From Paenibacillus sp. PvR098 (GTDB taxonomy: Bacteria; Bacillota; Bacilli; Paenibacillales; NBRC-103111): a stretch of DNA of 64,000 bases. The notes below the pieces were generated by a model that worked only from the letters and a program-made list of their open reading frames with translations, was not told where the DNA came from and did no database searches. The DNA lies in contig NZ_JAFIBU010000001.1 of assembly GCF_017833255.1 (NCBI RefSeq), positions 1 to 64,000 of the forward strand, written 5' to 3'. Of this stretch, positions 19,898 to 29,135 are shown piece by piece. The position numbers were made by a program, and so were the translations under genes. The stretch's first letter is position 1. Every line of letters starts with the position of its first letter.

Positions 19898-20191
19898 ATC
19901 CTTCCCAGCAAACGTATTTCCTCTTTACATGATTTGCCCTATTATATATATGTTTTAAGTGTATGTGCGGCTTGTATCTTTGTCCTCATAAACGGTCTGC
20001 AGCATGTCCGATAAAAGAAAAAGGATGTATAATAAAGAAAAACTGCAAAAGGGTGTTAAAGACGTGTTTATCCATGCAATAAAGCTTACCTGTAATCAAC
20101 TGGGCAGGGACGGTAATATACATGCGGTGACTGAATGGTATAAGTCGTGCAGGCGAAGACCGGATGTCGTACTAGGGGAACAGCGGAACTT

Positions 20192-20842
20192 ATGAAAAGT
20201 GAATCCTTCGTAGGAATTGACGGCTGCGCCGCGGGCTGGGTGTCGGTGGGCTGGCGGCCAACGGGAGTTGGATTGCTGGCGTGTTCGGCGATCTGATGAG
20301 CCTGTGGGAAGCGTACCGGGAGGCGGGATTGTTATTGATTGACATGCTGATCGGTCTGGCGGCCGCAACAGAGCCGCGACGTTGTGACGTGCTGGCGCGG
20401 CAGCTCTTGAAGCTTGGACGGGCGTCCAGTATATTCCCCGCGCCGGTACGCGAAGTCTTGACCGCGTCAGACTATGTCGATGCGAATGCACTGCAGCGCA
20501 GGGTCAGCGGTCGCGGCTTATCGCGTCAGTCTTGGGCGCTCGTACCGAAGATTCGCAGCCTGGACGAGCTCCGATGCAGAGCGGGAAGAGGAGTAAGGCG
20601 GGATTTGAAGAACGAATGATGCATCTGCGAGGTGTATATGGGCAAGCGGATGAGGTCGTTACCGAGCTAATGCACAGAAACCCGCGCAAAGCGCTTGCCC
20701 GTGATGACATCGCCGATGCGCTGGTACTTGCCGTAACGGCATGGTTAAGTGCAAGTGCGGGCAAGCTGAAGGAGGTTCCCAGGGAAGGAGATTGGGACCG
20801 CAATGGAAGGGGGCGAACCATCTCCTATTACTGTTTTTCTTA
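20192..20842 (+). pseudogene. DUF429 family gene broken by two frameshifts
   Basis: Three frames carry consecutive pieces of a DUF429 protein. Frame one is SFVGIDGCAAGWVSVGW from the ATG at 20192. The second, about 20281-20575, contains LLIDMLIGLAA, RRCDVLARQLLKLGRASSIF and SRQSWALVPKIRS. The third, about 20600-20842, contains NPRKALARDDIADALVLAVTAW. The order and motifs agree with a family length of about 230-250 residues, but shifts near 20270 and 20575 break it, and the segment with the conserved ESHPE region is damaged. Function of the family is unknown. Confidence 0.8.
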
Positions 20843-20864
20843 AAGACGAAAGGTTGGAGGAGTA

Positions 20865-21767
20865 ATGCCGAATAAATGGGTAAGCATTATGGTTGAGAAA
20901 GCTGCGGATGGCATTTGTCTTTTAAAATGGGATGGACATCATTTGACCATTGAAGAGGCAAATCCGGCTTTTTACCAGATCATCGGCTATACAAAACAGG
21001 AGCTTTGGAAGGAAACCTTCTTATCTTTTTTATCGAACGAATACAGGGCATGGGTACTGAAGCGGTTGGAGTTTTTTGAGTATGAGGATACCTTGTTTTC
21101 AGAGGCATGTTGGACCGTAAAACACGGAATTCAAATGGACGTGGAGCTTTCCTTACGGGAAACAGTTATGGACGGGTCCCATTATTATATTATGATTGTT
21201 CGTGATGTTAGCGATAAAAAATGGATTCTGTGTCAAGGGTCCGGATTTGATATGAGAGGAACGCTTACGCCGAAATTTCGTTTTGTCGATTGCTCGTTCC
21301 ACTCTCCACTGCTGGAGATGAAGAGAAGGGATCTTGTCTCGCAGTCTTTTCTTTCTTTTGTCGGGTCACGGAGTTTGCTCCAAGTAAGGCACATGCTCCG
21401 CCAAGCCGTATTGACAGGCTCTGGTTTTAGTATGAGCATGGAGTGGGTGAGCAACAATCAAAAAGCCGAAGTGGAGTTTCGTTTTCAGCCTTTGCTGAAT
21501 GGTAGACAGGAAGTAACCCGAATTGCGTTTGTCGGAAGAAGACTTACGAAGGACGAAGCACAGGAGCAGTCCAAAATGGCCCTTTCGCTGAGGATGCTGA
21601 TGGCGGAACGTCAAATAACGGTGACCAAGCTCTCGGAGCTTACCGGGCTGTCGATCGGTACGATTTCCAAAATAAGGAACGGAAAAATCACAAATCCTCA
21701 CAAATATTCTATACAATGTATTGCGGAAGCGCTTGACGTCCATTTGAATGACCTCTGGAAGGAGTAG
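20865..21767 (+). CDS. PAS domain regulator with C-terminal XRE-type HTH
   Basis: A 300-residue cytosolic protein. Residues 1-120 form a PAS domain (ADGICLLKWDG, then EEANPAFYQIIGYTKQELW). Residues 130-230 look like a second, more degenerate PAS-like segment. The last 65 residues are a helix-turn-helix of the XRE/Cro type (LSELTGLSIGTISKIRNGKI). The reversed order (sensor first, HTH last) is unusual for XRE proteins. GGTTGGAGGAG precedes the ATG. It lies directly upstream of the c-di-GMP riboswitch unit, but its targets and ligand cannot be inferred. Confidence 0.85.
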   Translation: MPNKWVSIMVEKAADGICLLKWDGHHLTIEEANPAFYQIIGYTKQELWKETFLSFLSNEYRAWVLKRLEFFEYEDTLFSEACWTVKHGIQMDVELSLRETVMDGSHYYIMIVRDVSDKKWILCQGSGFDMRGTLTPKFRFVDCSFHSPLLEMKRRDLVSQSFLSFVGSRSLLQVRHMLRQAVLTGSGFSMSMEWVSNNQKAEVEFRFQPLLNGRQEVTRIAFVGRRLTKDEAQEQSKMALSLRMLMAERQITVTKLSELTGLSIGTISKIRNGKITNPHKYSIQCIAEALDVHLNDLWKE

Positions 21768-21914
21768 ATATGTAATATAATGTAAAAACAATGAAGAATA
21801 ATGCAAGGTTTTAACCTTTGTGTCGAATTTTAGCGAAAATTAACACGCGAATTACATACCACAAGAATGGAATAGCCCTTCTGGATATGTACATGTTGAT
21901 GTTTGCCATCCCAA

Positions 21915-21942
21915 TTGACTATAATTTAATTATTATTAATAT
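21915..21942 (+). promoter_or_regulatory. promoter of the riboswitch-fapA transcript
   Basis: TTGACT, 16-bp spacer and TAATAT lie just ahead of the riboswitch; initiation near 21949 would start the RNA at the aptamer. Confidence 0.5.
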
Positions 21943-21949
21943 TTTTTCA

Positions 21950-22041
21950 TTACGATAATGGCAAACTTGCTGAAAGGCAAGGACGCAAAGCAATGGGCCT
22001 AAGGTTAGTATTCTAATACTATGGCTGCCATGCCGCCGATA
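21950..22041 (+). ncRNA. cyclic di-GMP-I riboswitch (GEMM-I)
   Basis: The conserved GEMM-I elements appear in order: GGCAAAC, a GAAA tetraloop between TTGC and GCAA arms, GGACGCAAAGC, GGCCTAAGG and the closing TATGGCTGCCATGCC. The GNRA loop and its receptor-like side, and the G and A positions that contact c-di-GMP, match the family consensus. It precedes a terminator hairpin and fapA. The exact outer boundaries of P1 are estimated. Confidence 0.93.
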
Positions 22042-22064
22042 ATGGGAGGAACGTATGATTCGAT

Positions 22065-22097
22065 GCACCTTTCCCCGGCTGGAGAAAGGTGTATTTT
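22065..22097 (+). terminator. riboswitch expression-platform terminator
   Basis: CACCTTTC and GAAAGGTG arms followed by TATTTTTG lie between the aptamer and the fapA SD. This indicates transcriptional control; whether c-di-GMP promotes or prevents termination cannot be decided by eye. Confidence 0.8.
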
Positions 22098-22142
22098 TGT
22101 CTTACCGTCAAACGTTTGATCCGATGGAAGGAGGTAGTCCGG

Positions 22143-24047
22143 ATGTCCGACTCTATTTCGGAACTGGATTTGGTCAAAATGATAAAATCCATGGCGTTAG
22201 ATTCTGCGCCTAATGAAACTGAATTCTCGGATTTTGCCAAAGGGGAAGACGACAGCAAGCAAAGGGAGTATACGGGTCAGGGTTGGTTGCGGGTAAGTGG
22301 AAATGAGATTTTTGTCCAAGATGACGCGACATCCCCCCTTACTATAGAGGCCATACCTCCGGTCAAGCTGACTATGAACGGAGAAACGGTATCCGGTGTG
22401 GTGACCGTAACATCAAAGGATAAGTTGATTTGGTCCGTAGAAGAATCTGCTTTGTTCGAAATCCAAGTGTCCGAGGATGGGATGCAAGCGCACTTGCTTG
22501 TGCGTTCGCCCGTCAGGTATGTATGGAAGCTCAGTGAGTGTGAGCCTGCGTCCCATTTGGTTCTCAGAGCGGAAGAAGACCAATCGATTATTTTAAATAA
22601 ACTGGAACTTAATGATATTACTCATGAGCTGGACCGTTTGTCGATTGTGAAAAATCGAAATATTGGCGCCATATTCGAAGAAGTGCTGCATCCGACATAT
22701 GAGCCGGTTCTAATCGCGCGAGGCAAGCCTCCTGTTCCAGGGAAGGATGCGGAGCTGCAGCTATTTTTCACGGAGCAAGTGGAAAATCAGTATGTGGAGA
22801 TTGGCGGAGTCATAGATTACAGAAGTCATTTAAACATTCCGTCGGTAACTCCGGGAGATGTGATCGCCCGAAAAACACCGCCCGAGGAAGGGACTGTTGG
22901 ATACGATGTCTATGGGAATTTTATTCGCCCTAAGGAGCCCCAGGACATTGTTATTGTAGCCAAAGATGGGGTGCAAATACGGGAGGATGGCTTCGTCATC
23001 GCTATGAGCGAAGGAAGACCGCGTATCACCGGGAACCAGACGAAGTTTTTTGATATTACCAAGGCGTTCATCGTTCCCGGCGATGTTAACATTGAAACGG
23101 GCCATATCGTATTCTCCGGCGACATTATTGTCTATGGAAATGTTATGGAGAATATGATCATAGAATCGCTTGGTAACGTCTATATCTCGGGCAGCGTCTA
23201 TAACGCTACCGTTACGGCAACCGGGAGTATCCGTATTCAAGGAAATGCTATCAAAAGCAATCTGTATTCGGGCTATTTCGGGGTTCTCCATAACCGATTA
23301 TACAACGGCTCCCAATTATTAATGTCCCAGTTCGAGCAGCTGATTGAAGCAGCCAAGATGCTCACTGAGATGGTGGAGAAGAAGGGGCAGAAGCCTCATT
23401 ACGGACAAATTATTTTACTTTTGGTGGAGAATAAGTTTAAAGAAATTCCCAAACAGGCCAAAGAAACGTTGTCGGTCATCGTCAACATTCGATTCCGTGA
23501 CAAAACGTCTTGGTTGAATCTGAAAGACATGCTGGAGCGATTCCTTCAGCTGTCGCGGATGCCTCAGCTGATTACGGAAGCAACCATTTTCGGTATTCTG
23601 AACTCACTCAAGGAGACCGTTCAACACGTCGGAAGTATGCAAGAGGCTAAAGTGCGGATTGATCTAGCGCAGTGCCATTTATCGACCCTCAAATCAAACG
23701 GCGACATACTTATTCGTAAAGAAGGAGTTCTGCAAAGCGATTTGTATTCGGCAGCCAATATTATTTTCTACGATAAAGATGCTGTATGCAGGGGATCTCG
23801 TTTGGAAGCGGATGGCGTCATTTCAGCGATGATGGTGGGTGGTCAAACGGGGGCGCCGTCGGTGCTGAAGTCCAAGACCAAAATTATGTTAAAAAGCATG
23901 AGCTCTGGAAGAGTGTGCATAGGAAATTACTGTATTGAAGTTTTCGATAGCATAGAGGATCAGACGATTGATTTGGAATGGGTGAAGAATCGGGCCTATT
24001 CCGCCATTGGTATTCAAAATCAACAGACGAACGGTAAATTGGCATGA
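22143..24047 (+). CDS. fapA: FapA (DUF342) family polymer-binding/regulatory protein
   Basis: A 634-residue protein with the DUF342 core. GVIDYRSHLNIPSVTPGD, then TPPEEGTVGYDVYGNFI, precedes a right-handed beta-helix-like stretch (VNIETGHIVFSGDIIVYGNV, then GNVYISGSVYNATVTATGSI). A coiled-coil region of about 200 residues and a final beta segment follow. FapA homologues occur with flagellar or polar proteins in Vibrio and in many Firmicutes, with poorly defined roles. GGAAGGAGG precedes the ATG at 22143, 45 bases after the riboswitch terminator. It overlaps the next gene by 4 bases, so both are controlled by the c-di-GMP riboswitch. Confidence 0.88.
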   Translation: MSDSISELDLVKMIKSMALDSAPNETEFSDFAKGEDDSKQREYTGQGWLRVSGNEIFVQDDATSPLTIEAIPPVKLTMNGETVSGVVTVTSKDKLIWSVEESALFEIQVSEDGMQAHLLVRSPVRYVWKLSECEPASHLVLRAEEDQSIILNKLELNDITHELDRLSIVKNRNIGAIFEEVLHPTYEPVLIARGKPPVPGKDAELQLFFTEQVENQYVEIGGVIDYRSHLNIPSVTPGDVIARKTPPEEGTVGYDVYGNFIRPKEPQDIVIVAKDGVQIREDGFVIAMSEGRPRITGNQTKFFDITKAFIVPGDVNIETGHIVFSGDIIVYGNVMENMIIESLGNVYISGSVYNATVTATGSIRIQGNAIKSNLYSGYFGVLHNRLYNGSQLLMSQFEQLIEAAKMLTEMVEKKGQKPHYGQIILLLVENKFKEIPKQAKETLSVIVNIRFRDKTSWLNLKDMLERFLQLSRMPQLITEATIFGILNSLKETVQHVGSMQEAKVRIDLAQCHLSTLKSNGDILIRKEGVLQSDLYSAANIIFYDKDAVCRGSRLEADGVISAMMVGGQTGAPSVLKSKTKIMLKSMSSGRVCIGNYCIEVFDSIEDQTIDLEWVKNRAYSAIGIQNQQTNGKLA

Positions 24048-25096
24048 TGGTGGATGATAAAGTTTCTACTCCGTTGCTGGACATGTCGCATTTGCTGGGC
24101 AAGAGGTTGAAAAAAAATATATATAGTCGGTATGGAATATTAATTCTTCCTGCATCCTCCATTCTTACAACGGAAAGTATCCAATCGATTCATCAGCACG
24201 GCCTGAAACTTCGCAGTAATGATGTGGTTAGTCCGGAATTCGAGCCTGAGCAGCTTGTAGGGTTTGCCGTTAATGAGATGAAGGAGTTATTTGCGGATAT
24301 CCGAACTGCCGGCCGGGTTCCCGTTGACAAGGTATATAGTACGGTTCTACCAGCCATCAACAAGCTTGTGAAAAGCTCTGACACGCATCGCATCTTGTTG
24401 GCCCTTGAGACGCAGGATGATGATACATTCAAGCATAGTGTCGGAGTAAGTGTTATGGCGGGACTAATTGGCAAATGGCTAGGCTTGTCCGTACAGGAGC
24501 GTGTCCGAATCAGCATGGCTGGGCTTTTTCACGATGTAGGCAAGCTCTTCGTTCCTCTATCTATCCTTCATAAGCCGGGTAAATTAGACGATAATGAATT
24601 TCGTGAAATCAAGCGTCACTCGCAGTATGGGTATGAGCTTCTCCGCCGCGAGTCGGGTCTGGACCCGCTTATTGCTTTGGCTGCTCTGCAGCACCATGAA
24701 AGGGAGGATGGCAGCGGTTATCCTGCTGGGTTGTCCGGTAATCGTCTTGAACAAGTCAGTAAAATTGTTGCGGTCGCCGATGTGTTTCATGCTATGTCCT
24801 CCAAAAGGGCCTATCGGAATGCGTTGCCTCTGTTTGATGTTCTACAGAGTATTGCCGATCATGCATACGGGCTGCTGGAGCCAGGGATCGTTCGCTGCTT
24901 TATCCGGCATATGACTGAATGTATGATCGGCAGTCGTGTAAGCTTATCCGATGGAACGCAAGCGACCGTAGTGATGGTTCACGTGGGGGACCCGTTTCGT
25001 CCACTAGTGTATGGATCCGGTCAGTTTATCGATTTGAGGCAGCGGCCGGAATTGAAGATCGGAAGTTTAAGTAGCGGGACACCCGTTCCCGTCTAA
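24044..25096 (+). CDS. HD-GYP domain cyclic di-GMP phosphodiesterase
   Basis: A 350-residue protein. The HD-GYP domain spans about residues 120-300: KHSVGVSVMAG with the first His, FHDVGKLFVP, a downstream His pair QHHEREDGSGYPAG (a clear GSGYP motif) and AVADVFHAMSS. These residues form the di- or tri-metal site of c-di-GMP hydrolysing enzymes. The N-terminal 110 residues have no recognised sensor and lack membrane segments. Its ATG overlaps the fapA stop (ATGA). Placed behind a c-di-GMP riboswitch, it probably closes a feedback loop on the messenger. Confidence 0.92.
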   Translation: MMVDDKVSTPLLDMSHLLGKRLKKNIYSRYGILILPASSILTTESIQSIHQHGLKLRSNDVVSPEFEPEQLVGFAVNEMKELFADIRTAGRVPVDKVYSTVLPAINKLVKSSDTHRILLALETQDDDTFKHSVGVSVMAGLIGKWLGLSVQERVRISMAGLFHDVGKLFVPLSILHKPGKLDDNEFREIKRHSQYGYELLRRESGLDPLIALAALQHHEREDGSGYPAGLSGNRLEQVSKIVAVADVFHAMSSKRAYRNALPLFDVLQSIADHAYGLLEPGIVRCFIRHMTECMIGSRVSLSDGTQATVVMVHVGDPFRPLVYGSGQFIDLRQRPELKIGSLSSGTPVPV

Positions 25097-25109
25097 TCGA
25101 GAATATAGC

Positions 25110-25150
25110 AAAGGCGCCGGGCGGTTTCTCCGCCGATGGGCGCTTTTTTT
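25110..25150 (+). terminator. terminator of the fapA operon
   Basis: AAGGCGCC and GGGCGC arms enclosing an inner GGCGG/CCGCC stem are followed by seven T. Confidence 0.88.
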
Positions 25151-25238
25151 AGTTACAGATTCCATGATGAGGATAGCGTGCGGTAAGACCAAAGGCATAT
25201 TAGGGAATTCCGTATCATATCATATCCATTACAGGAGA

Positions 25239-25254
25239 ATGTAAACGTTTACGG
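25239..25254. promoter_or_regulatory. CcpA cre-like site upstream of lcfA
   Basis: ATGTAAACGTTTACGG is near-palindromic around CG and fits the cre consensus TGNAANCGNTNNCA except the last base. It lies 88 bases ahead of the acyl-CoA ligase start; fatty-acid degradation genes are frequent CcpA targets. Confidence 0.5.
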
Positions 25255-25341
25255 ACAACCTTGGATAAACAAGGTGATTCATATGTAATTGATTCTCCAT
25301 GCACAACCTGACTTGACAAGCGCGATGTGGAGGTGGTTTCA

Positions 25342-27036
25342 ATGACTAGCAAACCTTGGCTTAAGCATTATCCTGCTGAGGTGCCACCGACCTTTGATTA
25401 TCCAAAGCAAAATTTGGCGCATTTTTTGAAGGAATCTGCTCAAACATATCCGAAGCATACGGCTTTGGATTTTTTGGGTAAGACGTTATCTTACCAGGAG
25501 CTGCTTGATTTGTCTTACCGATTTGCAAATGCGTTGAGCCAGCTCGGCGTGCGTAAAGGAGATCGCGTAGCGATTATGCTGCCTAATTGCCCACAGACGG
25601 TGATCGCTTATTTTGGCACCTTGCTTATGGGCGGAGTGGTGGTGATGACGAATCCGATGTACACGCCGCGTGAGCTGGAGTACCAGATCAAGGACGCCGG
25701 GGCAAAGGTGATCGTGACCTTGGATTTGCTGTTTGAGCGAGTATACAAGGTGATGGAACCAGCAGGAATCCGACAGTTGATCGTAACGTCGATCAAAGAT
25801 TACATGCCGATACCGCAAAACTGGCTTTATCCGCTGTTTGCACGACTTAAAAAGATGAAGCGGGAAGTGATTTACGGGGACGGTGTATATTCTTTTGTGA
25901 AGCTGCTGGGCAGGGCCTCTCCAGATCCTTGCGGCGTGAAGCTGGACCCGGAGCATGACCTGGCACTTATTCAGTATACCGGCGGGACGACCGGGCGGGC
26001 CAAAGGTGTGATGCTGACGCATTATAACTTGGTTGTCAATACGATTCAAAACCGTCTATGGTCGTATCGTTCTAAACAAACCAATGAAGTTTATTTGTCC
26101 GCCTTGCCATTCTTCCATGTGTTTGGCTTGACGGTGCTGCTGAATCAATCGGTATATTTAGCTGGAAAGATGGCGCTGCTGCCGCGTTTTGAAATTAACT
26201 TGCTTCTCGAAACCATGCGTCGGGTGAAGCCAACCGTCTTCCCGGGAGCCCCAACGATGTATATGACCTTGATCAATCATCTGCAAACGATGCGCTTCAA
26301 CTTATCGTCGTTGGAGGTCTGTGTCAGCGGAGCGGCTCCTCTTCCGGTGGAGATTCAGCAGCGGTTTGAAGCGATGACGGGTGCCAGACTGGTCGAAGGC
26401 TACGGCTTAACGGAGGCGTCGCCGGTCACCCATGCGAATAATATATGGGAGCAACGAAAAATCGGATCGATTGGCATCCCCTTTCCCGATACGGAAGCAC
26501 GAATCGTGGATCCTGATAATCAAGGAAAGGAACTGCCGGTGGGAGAGATCGGTGAGCTGATCATTCGGGGACCGCAGGTCATGAAAGGTTATTGGAACCG
26601 TCCGGAGGAGACAGAGTCCGCTTTACGAGACGGTTGGCTGTATACTGGAGATATGGCAAAAATGGATCAAGATGGTTTTTTCTATATTCTGGACCGTAAA
26701 AAGGATTTAATTATCGCTGGCGGCTATAACGTCTATCCGCGTGAAGTCGAGGAGGTCCTTTACGAGCATCCTGAGGTTGAAGAGGCCGTGGTGGCCGGGG
26801 TACATGACCTCTATCGCGGGGAGACGGTCAAGGCTTATTTGGTGATGAAAAAAAACAGTGAAGCGGGTGCGGAAGAATTAAACAGCTGGTGCCGCAATCG
26901 GCTTGCAGCCTACAAGGTGCCGCACGTCTACGAATTTCGCGATGCATTGCCCAAATCCCTAATAGGCAAGGTGCTGAGAAGAAAGCTTGTGGAGGAAGAA
27001 ATGAAAAGGACCGATGACGACACGACGGACAGCTAG
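25342..27036 (+). CDS. lcfA: long-chain-fatty-acid-CoA ligase
   Basis: Adenylate-forming enzyme, 564 residues, that activates fatty acids with ATP and CoA for beta-oxidation or lipid remodelling. The AMP-binding signature YTGGTTGRAKGVMLTH is near residue 213. VEGYGLTEASPVTH and the hinge region DRKKDLIIAGGYNVYPREVE are present, and the catalytic Lys is in SLIGKVLRR near the C-terminus. GGAGGTGG upstream of ATG 25342 sets the start. A cre-like box lies in the promoter region. The SCP2 gene downstream suggests a lipid-handling function for the pair. Confidence 0.94.
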   Translation: MTSKPWLKHYPAEVPPTFDYPKQNLAHFLKESAQTYPKHTALDFLGKTLSYQELLDLSYRFANALSQLGVRKGDRVAIMLPNCPQTVIAYFGTLLMGGVVVMTNPMYTPRELEYQIKDAGAKVIVTLDLLFERVYKVMEPAGIRQLIVTSIKDYMPIPQNWLYPLFARLKKMKREVIYGDGVYSFVKLLGRASPDPCGVKLDPEHDLALIQYTGGTTGRAKGVMLTHYNLVVNTIQNRLWSYRSKQTNEVYLSALPFFHVFGLTVLLNQSVYLAGKMALLPRFEINLLLETMRRVKPTVFPGAPTMYMTLINHLQTMRFNLSSLEVCVSGAAPLPVEIQQRFEAMTGARLVEGYGLTEASPVTHANNIWEQRKIGSIGIPFPDTEARIVDPDNQGKELPVGEIGELIIRGPQVMKGYWNRPEETESALRDGWLYTGDMAKMDQDGFFYILDRKKDLIIAGGYNVYPREVEEVLYEHPEVEEAVVAGVHDLYRGETVKAYLVMKKNSEAGAEELNSWCRNRLAAYKVPHVYEFRDALPKSLIGKVLRRKLVEEEMKRTDDDTTDS

Positions 27037-27212
27037 GCCGATCATGAGCCACCTAAGGTGAAAGCATGAATAGGAGAGGAGTGCAGAAGAACCGTAAAAA
27101 AGAAAGAGTCCAGTTCCATCCGGGAGATGATCGCGGTGTATTGGTAGGGATTTTGCGAACGAACGACGCTTGGTGCCCTGACACCTGATTCAGTTGACAA
27201 ACGAGGTGAGCT

Positions 27213-27536
27213 ATGGCTATTCGGGATGAGCTTCAACGACTTGCGGATCGAATGAACGGCAGCCCTGAACCGATCCGATCGCTAAATGTGGTGTATCAAT
27301 TCAATTTGTCAGAAGACAACATTTTGCAGGTTCGTTTTCATGGAGGGCAGGTGGACATCAAGGAGGGGCTGCATTACCCGGCAGATTGCAAGCTAACCAT
27401 GTCGGAGGGGACGCTTCGCAAGCTGATGAACCGACAACTGAATGCGGCTGCCGCGTATATGTCTGGTGATTTGAAGCTGGAAGGGAAAATGACAGTCGCT
27501 TTCCGTCTGCAGGAGGTGTTGAAGGCTTATTCATAG
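27213..27536 (+). CDS. SCP2 sterol-carrier domain protein
   Basis: A 107-residue single-domain protein of the SCP-2 lipid-transfer fold. The YQFNLSEDNILQVRF strand, the DCKLTMSEGTLRKLM helix and the C-terminal YMSGDLKLEGKMTVAFRL are typical of bacterial members. Bacteria lack sterols in general; such proteins bind fatty acyl chains. It follows the acyl-CoA ligase by 176 bases in the same direction, probably co-transcribed. AGGTGAG precedes the ATG. Confidence 0.88.
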   Translation: MAIRDELQRLADRMNGSPEPIRSLNVVYQFNLSEDNILQVRFHGGQVDIKEGLHYPADCKLTMSEGTLRKLMNRQLNAAAAYMSGDLKLEGKMTVAFRLQEVLKAYS

Positions 27537-27722
27537 GGTTATTAGGTCCTGCTGCTTGCTTACGATCACCCGCGATCTCTCTTGATCGGGGGTGATTGTC
27601 ATGGGTTGCTTATGTATCCAGATGCGGGTAGCACATCACAATACCGCTTAACCGCTAAACTTAAATGGAAAGAACAGCTCAATTATAAAGAACAGTTCTT
27701 ATAAGCCCTTTAGCAAAAAAAA

Positions 27723-27777
27723 TCACACATTATAAGATGTATCCCTCTAGCTCCGCGATACATCTTATAATGTGTGA
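27723..27777. terminator. 21-bp perfect inverted repeat, probable bidirectional terminator
   Basis: Arms 27723-27743 and 27757-27777 are exact reverse complements with a 13-nt loop. The left is preceded by a run of eight A (27715-27722) and the right is followed 10 bases later by ten T, so transcripts from either side could terminate. It lies between convergent genes. The 186 bases before it hold a smaller hairpin (GATCACCCGCGATC...GATCGGGGGTGATT) and no gene. Confidence 0.8.
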
Positions 27778-27798
27778 CTTAAGGTCATTTTTTTTTTG

Positions 27799-28122
27799 CT
27801 AGTTAGAACGATTTTCAATGACCATTTTCGTCTTGAAAATGTTGCCTAGCTTCCCGTCAAATCGTTTGTTCAGCGGATTTTTCATATCCCTTCCCAACTC
27901 ACGAAAAAACATATCCACTTCCGTCGATTTTTTTTCCAAAATCACATTCAGAACACCCGCGGAAGCGATATCTTGATTCTCGTCGAGGGGCACCGAGGTG
28001 AGCACCATATACTTCTTCGTTAATGTTTTCATATGCCTTGAGAAGGACTCGATAAGCTCGTCGTTTTCGAATTCATTGATCGCCTGCTGTCCCTGTGCTG
28101 TAAACCATAATTGCACCTTCAT
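27799..28122 (-). CDS. small conserved-looking hypothetical protein
   Basis: A 107-residue cytosolic protein that I do not recognise. It is rich in charged residues and has no Cys, signal or membrane segment. Its features are a helix (NEFENDELIESFSRHMKTL), a central beta segment (YMVLTSVPLDENQDI) and an amphipathic C-terminus. GGGAGGAAAGATAAAC precedes the ATG at 28122, so translation is well supported. It is convergent with the SCP2 gene. No function is proposed. Confidence 0.7.
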   Translation of the reverse strand: MKVQLWFTAQGQQAINEFENDELIESFSRHMKTLTKKYMVLTSVPLDENQDIASAGVLNVILEKKSTEVDMFFRELGRDMKNPLNKRFDGKLGNIFKTKMVIENRSN

Positions 28123-28259
28123 GTTTATCTTTCCTCCCAATCATTATTTCCGAAAATTCTAATCTTTATTTGCTTGCTATTTTTTTCGGTTAAACATTTG
28201 TGGTTTCAACTGCTCTCCAAAAGTTTTCATCTCGTCGATGAACACCGCCCTTCTCCTAC

Positions 28260-28529
28260 CTAATTTTTAACTCTGGGTTTGCCCCAGGAATCCTCTTGAT
28301 TTATTGCCTGTTTATTTTCAAATTCCTGTTTGGAAATTCCCTGATTTCTAGCACCCTTTGTCATGTTCAATTGATAATCATTTAGCGCAACCAAGCTGGC
28401 TTTGGCTATATATGCACGTCCATTTTCTTCTATAAAAAGAATACGATCCCCCGCATCCACTTCTAATAATTCACGAATGCTCTTTGGAATGGTGACTTGT
28501 CCTTTGCTACTTATTCTAGAAATCTCCAT
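28260..28529 (-). CDS. AbrB/MazE-type transcription regulator or antitoxin
   Basis: An 89-residue protein with an N-terminal swapped-hairpin AbrB domain (ISRISSKGQVTIPKSIRELL, then GDRILFIEENG, residues 3-42). A short C-terminal tail is rich in Gln, Asn and Lys. AbrB/MazE-like domains bind DNA as dimers; with such a tail they are often antitoxins. No toxin gene follows (the next 117 bases contain no frame), so a stand-alone transcription factor is equally possible. The start is ATG 28529; a GTG at 28538 is an alternative. No strong SD is seen. Confidence 0.8.
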   Translation of the reverse strand: MEISRISSKGQVTIPKSIRELLEVDAGDRILFIEENGRAYIAKASLVALNDYQLNMTKGARNQGISKQEFENKQAINQEDSWGKPRVKN

Positions 28530-28800
28530 TTTTTTCACCCATCTTTTGGTTTTTTGGACTTTTTAGAAATTATTATTAGCTTGGCAAAATTACCTTTCCT
28601 TACTTTCCCTACTTTCTTTACTTATTTTATTATATCCCTTTTTATTGAGAATGTATACTCTTCTTCATCGGATCGAATAATTGCATGAAAATGGATTTCT
28701 TTGAGGTATTATAAAGAGAATATGCTTTCCGACTTGCGTAATTAGAAATTATAGTATATATTTAAATTTCTGGATGAAGATGTTGTTGTTATTTAATTAT

Positions 28801-28880
<80 letters not shown>

Positions 28881-29135
28881 AGCCACGTACTTTAAGCGGA
28901 GCGGATGATCGTTGCTTGGAGAAGCAATCAAAAAACAGGAGACATAGGTAATTTTAATACCGAAAACTTTGCTTTTTTGAAATAATTGTGTTAGATTTAA
29001 AGAATATTGAGATGGAAACAAAATTCGCAAATTGAAAAGGATCTCATTATATGATGGAATTTTTTTCAATGTGTGAATTTTTTTATTTTAGAGAAAAATG
29101 ATCATGTTACAAATTTATTTTTGGAGGAACTACAA

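Noticed and set aside
20004..20195. 63-residue frame MSDKRKRMYNKEKLQKGVKD
   Set aside because: No SD, no recognisable domain, and it runs into the DUF429 remnant.
28260..28529. AbrB-like gene as half of a toxin-antitoxin pair
   Set aside because: No toxin frame stands next to it on the same strand; the domain alone does not establish a toxin-antitoxin module.
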